From NCBI RefSeq assembly GCF_023015805.1, contig NZ_JALKBA010000001.1, positions 62,001 to 126,000 of the forward strand: a stretch of 64,000 nucleotides of DNA, given 5' to 3'. Shown here piece after piece: positions 63,049 through 64,000 of the stretch (positions are counted from its first letter, which is position 1; each line of letters starts with the position of its first letter). The position numbers and the translations under genes are program-made. The notes beneath the pieces were generated by a model. It searched no databases. It saw nothing but the letters and a program-made list of their open reading frames with translations, and was not told the DNA's origin. This stretch comes from Cellulophaga sp. F20128. GTDB taxonomy: Bacteria; Bacteroidota; Bacteroidia; Flavobacteriales; Flavobacteriaceae.

Positions 63049-63996
63049 ATGACCACACCTTACTTTGTTCCTGATCCTAAAATTTTTGCCTGTACACAGA
63101 GTACTGTTTTGGCCGAAAAAATTGCCAAAGCATTCGGCAGTAAATTAGGTATCGTAAAGTTTTCGAGGTATAGTGATGGTGAGTTTCAGCCTTCTTTTGA
63201 AGAGTCGGTTCGTGGGGCTAGAGTATTTATCATAGGATCAACAAATCCTAGTTCGGAAAATTTAATGGAAATGTTGTTAATGTTAGATGCTGCTAAAAGA
63301 GCATCTGCTAGACATATCACTGCTGTTATGCCTTATTTTGGTTGGGCAAGGCAAGACAGAAAAGACAAACCTAGAGTCCCTATTGCTGCTAAACTAGTAG
63401 CTAAAATGCTGGAAACAGCAGGTGCTACTCGAATTATAACAATGGATTTGCACGCCGATCAAATTCAAGGTTTTTTTGAAAAACCTGTGGATCATTTGTT
63501 TGCTTCTACTTTGTTTTTACCTTATTTAAAGAGCTTAAATCTAGATAATTTAACCATTGCCTCCCCTGATATGGGTGGTTCTAAAAGAGCTTATGCCTAT
63601 TCTAAGGCTTTAAATTGTGATGTTGTTATTTGCTACAAGCAAAGAGAAAAAGCCAATATTATTTCACATATGGAACTTATAGGTAATGTAGAAGGTAAAA
63701 ATGTTGTTCTTGTAGATGATATGGTAGACACTGCAGGAACCCTAACAAAAGCAGCAGATTTAATGATGAAAAGAGGTGCTCTTAGCGTTAGAGCAATTAC
63801 CACACACGCCTTATTATCGGGTGATGCTTATGAAAAAATAGAAAAATCACAATTGCTAGAGCTTATTGTAACAGATTCAATTCCGTTAAAAAAAGAAAGT
63901 TCTAAAATAAGAGTGCTAGATTCTGCCGAATTATTTGCGGATGTTATGACTAGAGTACATAACAATACTTCTATAAGTTCAAAATTTTTAATGTAA
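63049..63996 (+). CDS. prs: Ribose-phosphate pyrophosphokinase
   Basis: A 315-residue PRPP synthase: KFSRYSDGEFQPSFEESVRG (flexible loop), MPYFGWARQDRKDKPRVPI (catalytic loop), ITMDLHADQIQGFF, SPDMGG, and the PRPP-binding loop VVLVDDMVDTAGTL. It makes PRPP from ribose 5-phosphate and ATP for nucleotide, His and Trp synthesis. The length is typical. It has its own promoter and ends 4 bases before the window edge. Confidence 0.97.
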   Translation: MTTPYFVPDPKIFACTQSTVLAEKIAKAFGSKLGIVKFSRYSDGEFQPSFEESVRGARVFIIGSTNPSSENLMEMLLMLDAAKRASARHITAVMPYFGWARQDRKDKPRVPIAAKLVAKMLETAGATRIITMDLHADQIQGFFEKPVDHLFASTLFLPYLKSLNLDNLTIASPDMGGSKRAYAYSKALNCDVVICYKQREKANIISHMELIGNVEGKNVVLVDDMVDTAGTLTKAADLMMKRGALSVRAITTHALLSGDAYEKIEKSQLLELIVTDSIPLKKESSKIRVLDSAELFADVMTRVHNNTSISSKFLM

Positions 63997-64000
63997 CGCA

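Noticed and set aside
1-64000. Mobile elements, CRISPR arrays and prophage
   Set aside because: No transposase, integrase, terminal repeats or spaced direct repeats were seen anywhere. The 41768-42648 repeat is a protein module and the hairpins are terminators.

Overview
The window looks like a chromosomal segment of a marine member of the Flavobacteriaceae (Bacteroidota). The evidence is low G+C, a SusC/SusD glycan-uptake pair, a membrane-bound Y_Y_Y/LuxR regulator, an ExbB/ExbD cluster of Bacteroidota layout, lipoprotein signal peptides on most secreted enzymes, and promoters of the TTTG / TAnnTTTG type, clearest before rplM, the RND exporter and prs. The genus cannot be fixed from the sequence alone. 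No insertion sequence, prophage, CRISPR array or plasmid feature was seen.

Positions 1-8000 hold housekeeping and single genes: the tail of a GT117/DUF2723 membrane protein, a cysteine-less thioredoxin-like protein, a membrane metallophosphoesterase, cutC back to back with a Tat-type glycosylasparaginase, DNA polymerase I and a small lipoprotein. Positions 8100-19400 are translation and core genes on the plus strand: rplM-rpsI, rpsB (with an unusual C-terminal helix-hairpin-helix extension), tsf, pyrH, frr, a frameshifted small membrane gene, an RND exporter, asnS, rpoN and a PAP2-like membrane protein. Several strong hairpins separate these ribosomal and elongation-factor genes.

Positions 19400-24560 (minus strand) carry a beta-barrel protein, two exbD genes, a four-helix membrane protein, exbB, tRNA-Ser(GGA), L-asparaginase and TatD. 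Positions 24700-31930 hold a secreted repeat protein, a retropepsin-like protein, a di-heme peroxidase, odhB-sucA and a beta-barrel protein. Positions 31929-38433 are a run of nine closely spaced minus-strand genes including ruvC, hemW, a cyclase-family hydrolase, DUF4260, DUF4230, Dabb and YjbR proteins and a membrane-anchored MutS-like ATPase.

Positions 38542-60711 are the accessory part. A polysaccharide-utilisation locus reads, in transcription order, susC, susD, a surface glycan-binding lipoprotein with a duplicated module, a GH16 laminarinase-type lipoprotein and a clan GH-A glycosidase. Its probable sensor-regulator lies directly upstream. Next come a lipoprotein with a covalent-FMN (ApbE) motif overlapping a secreted FAD oxidoreductase, two divergent sulfatases (one with a non-canonical formylglycine motif), and a convergent phosphodiesterase/EEP-phosphatase pair. 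Together this suggests beta-1,3-glucan breakdown at the cell surface, plus a neighbouring extracytoplasmic redox and ester-removal module whose substrate is not evident. The window ends with two DUF1801 proteins (one fused to a CDGSH iron-sulfur motif), a secreted esterase, tRNA-Leu(CAA) and prs.
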